In this document: positions 62,857 through 64,000 of the stretch, one piece after another | Layout: the number at the start of each line of letters is the position of its first letter | How positions within the stretch are numbered: the first letter of the stretch is position 1 | DNA from: Rhabdornis inornatus | Taxonomy: Eukaryota > Chordata > Aves > Passeriformes > Rhabdornithidae | Assembly (NCBI GenBank): GCA_013397075.1 | Contig: VWZS01002022.1 | Location: 1,750,489 to 1,814,488 of the forward strand | Length of the DNA stretch: 64,000 bases | Direction of reading: 5' to 3' | The notes under the pieces: generated by a model | Databases searched by the model: none | Seen by the model: the letters and a program-made list of their open reading frames with translations, nothing else | Told to the model about the DNA's origin: nothing | Made by a program: the position numbers and the translations under genes

Positions 62857-64000
62857 CTTGTTAGAAATGATTAAAATAACAACTCCTACCACAGCCGATT
62901 AATCTGAATTTAAGCAAAAAACCCCAACTCTGGTAGGAGATTTATTTTCTCTCAACAGCAGGAACAGTATATGCTATAACTTCTGGAGATTATGAGGAAG
63001 CCCTCCCAGAACGAGTAATAACCATTGCCTAATTCTTGAAAGAATAACCAATAAAAATGGCTCAAATAGAAAACTGAATGTCACCGCTGTCAGATAAAGC
63101 TTCCAGGCTCTGATAAAATGAAACTTGCAGAGGAATTTTTCTATAAAACAAACTAAATTTTATTACTGAACAGTAGAAAATTTCTGAAGATATTTGCAAT
63201 AGAGTATACAGTTGTGAAGAAGTGTTCAACTTTATTCCTCCTTATATCAAAACCAGATGTTACTGCAGAGGGAAAGGAAAGCCTTGCTTGGGAGAGAAAA
63301 AAGTCCACAGGATCCATAAAAAACCCATAGGTATGGAAGTGGTGTTTGACAGCAAAGGTAACGCAGCTGTGCACAGCCACTGAGAATTCCCCAAGCATTT
63401 TGATAAAACAATTTCATTGGAAAGCGATTTTTTTATTCCAGACACTCTTCAAAAGGCACAAGTGCCACTGCTGGCTGAGCTGTGGCCCTGCAGCCAGGTA
63501 CAAGTGGCAGAGGTCTCTGTCCTCAGGTGCCTCTCAGCCCCTCTCTGCAAGGAAGGAGCTCCCGGATCCGGCCTCCCGACAGGAAACGGTTCCAGGCAGC
63601 AGATGCTGGCTGGGACAAAGCCCATTCCCTGCCAGGAATAACTCTGAAACACTTCAAACAATAACATTTTTACTTTTTTGAGCACTGCCCAAAGAAAAAT
63701 AAGTACAAAGAGGTCTGGAAATGCTGGCGTGTTTATAGCACAGAATAAACTACAACACAACCAAACCAACAGTGGTCACCAAAGTCTCCTTCTCACAAAA
63801 AGGAGTTGTAAAGTTTTGGAAGCAAAAGCAAAATTAATATGGTAAAAGAGCTTCATTAAAAAATCCACATAGAGAAAATTATTTTCTCAGCTGTTTTATG
63901 AAGGAATAATAAGAGCAAAATAATAAGAACAGGAGCACGACAAATGAGGAATCTAAGACTGGCTGAAAGTCTGTTTCCTAGCCCAAACTCCCCAAGGCTG
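62857..64000 (-). other. MED13L: MED13L intron 2, end of window (nothing recognised)
   Basis: This is AT-rich intron sequence with one GC-richer interval (63480-63630). Open frames of 60-111 codons are present but no domain, repeat or splice-supported exon is recognised. The upstream coding exon of MED13L should lie beyond position 64000. Confidence 0.65.

Noticed and set aside
1..64000. Search for the neighbouring MED13L exons (WIFWWGDEP exon upstream, SEHLSC exon downstream) and the gene's promoter
   Set aside because: No matching sequence was seen on either strand, so these are not annotated. They most likely lie outside the window.
1..64000. CRISPR arrays, operons, intact transposase or reverse transcriptase genes
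   Set aside because: None visible. The content is that of animal introns with only short, truncated CR1 fragments.

Overview
This window looks like bird nuclear DNA and lies inside one large gene. It is AT-rich, non-coding over more than 99% of its length, and carries decayed CR1 retroposon pieces in the form typical of birds. Two short exons on the minus strand are recognisable. Their conceptual products, VVEEGFWENGLSYECRT... and CLMDKNFVRIGKWFIRPY..., match the N-terminal domain of MED13L (Mediator complex subunit 13-like). The MDKN, RPY and KPVNK residues fit MED13L; as I recall it, the paralogue MED13 has MNRN, KPY and KPINK. Both exons have canonical splice sites, and their phases match each other.

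Layout, read in the direction of the gene (high to low coordinate): 64000-35639 is part of the intron before the first exon (intron 2 in the usual human numbering). 35638-35554 is exon 3 (85 nt). 35553-31218 is a complete intron of 4336 bp. 31217-31134 is exon 4 (84 nt). 31133-1 is part of the next intron. I looked for the flanking coding exons (the WIFWWGDEP exon upstream and the SEHLSC exon downstream) and for the promoter. I did not find them, so they should lie outside the window. The + strand appears richer in A and C than in T and G, as expected if the minus strand is the transcribed sense strand.

The introns hold five CR1 fragments, dinucleotide, trinucleotide and tetranucleotide microsatellites, several tandem minisatellites (7-, 15-, 25- and ~33-44-bp units), three GC/CpG-rich blocks (about 33.46-33.80, 42.88-43.62 and 48.95-49.42 kb), a 78-bp inverted repeat around a TA/CA tract, and motif-dense AT-rich patches that look like conserved non-coding elements.

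No operon, CRISPR array, intact mobile element or self-contained new system is visible. The points most worth checking are possible unannotated exons. The best is a 55-nt minus-strand segment at 47726-47672 with strong splice sites and an open frame that would join in phase to MED13L exon 3. Next is a 66-nt frame-preserving segment at 62856-62791. A 7-bp G-rich array inside a CpG-rich block in intron 3 is the most unusual repeat.
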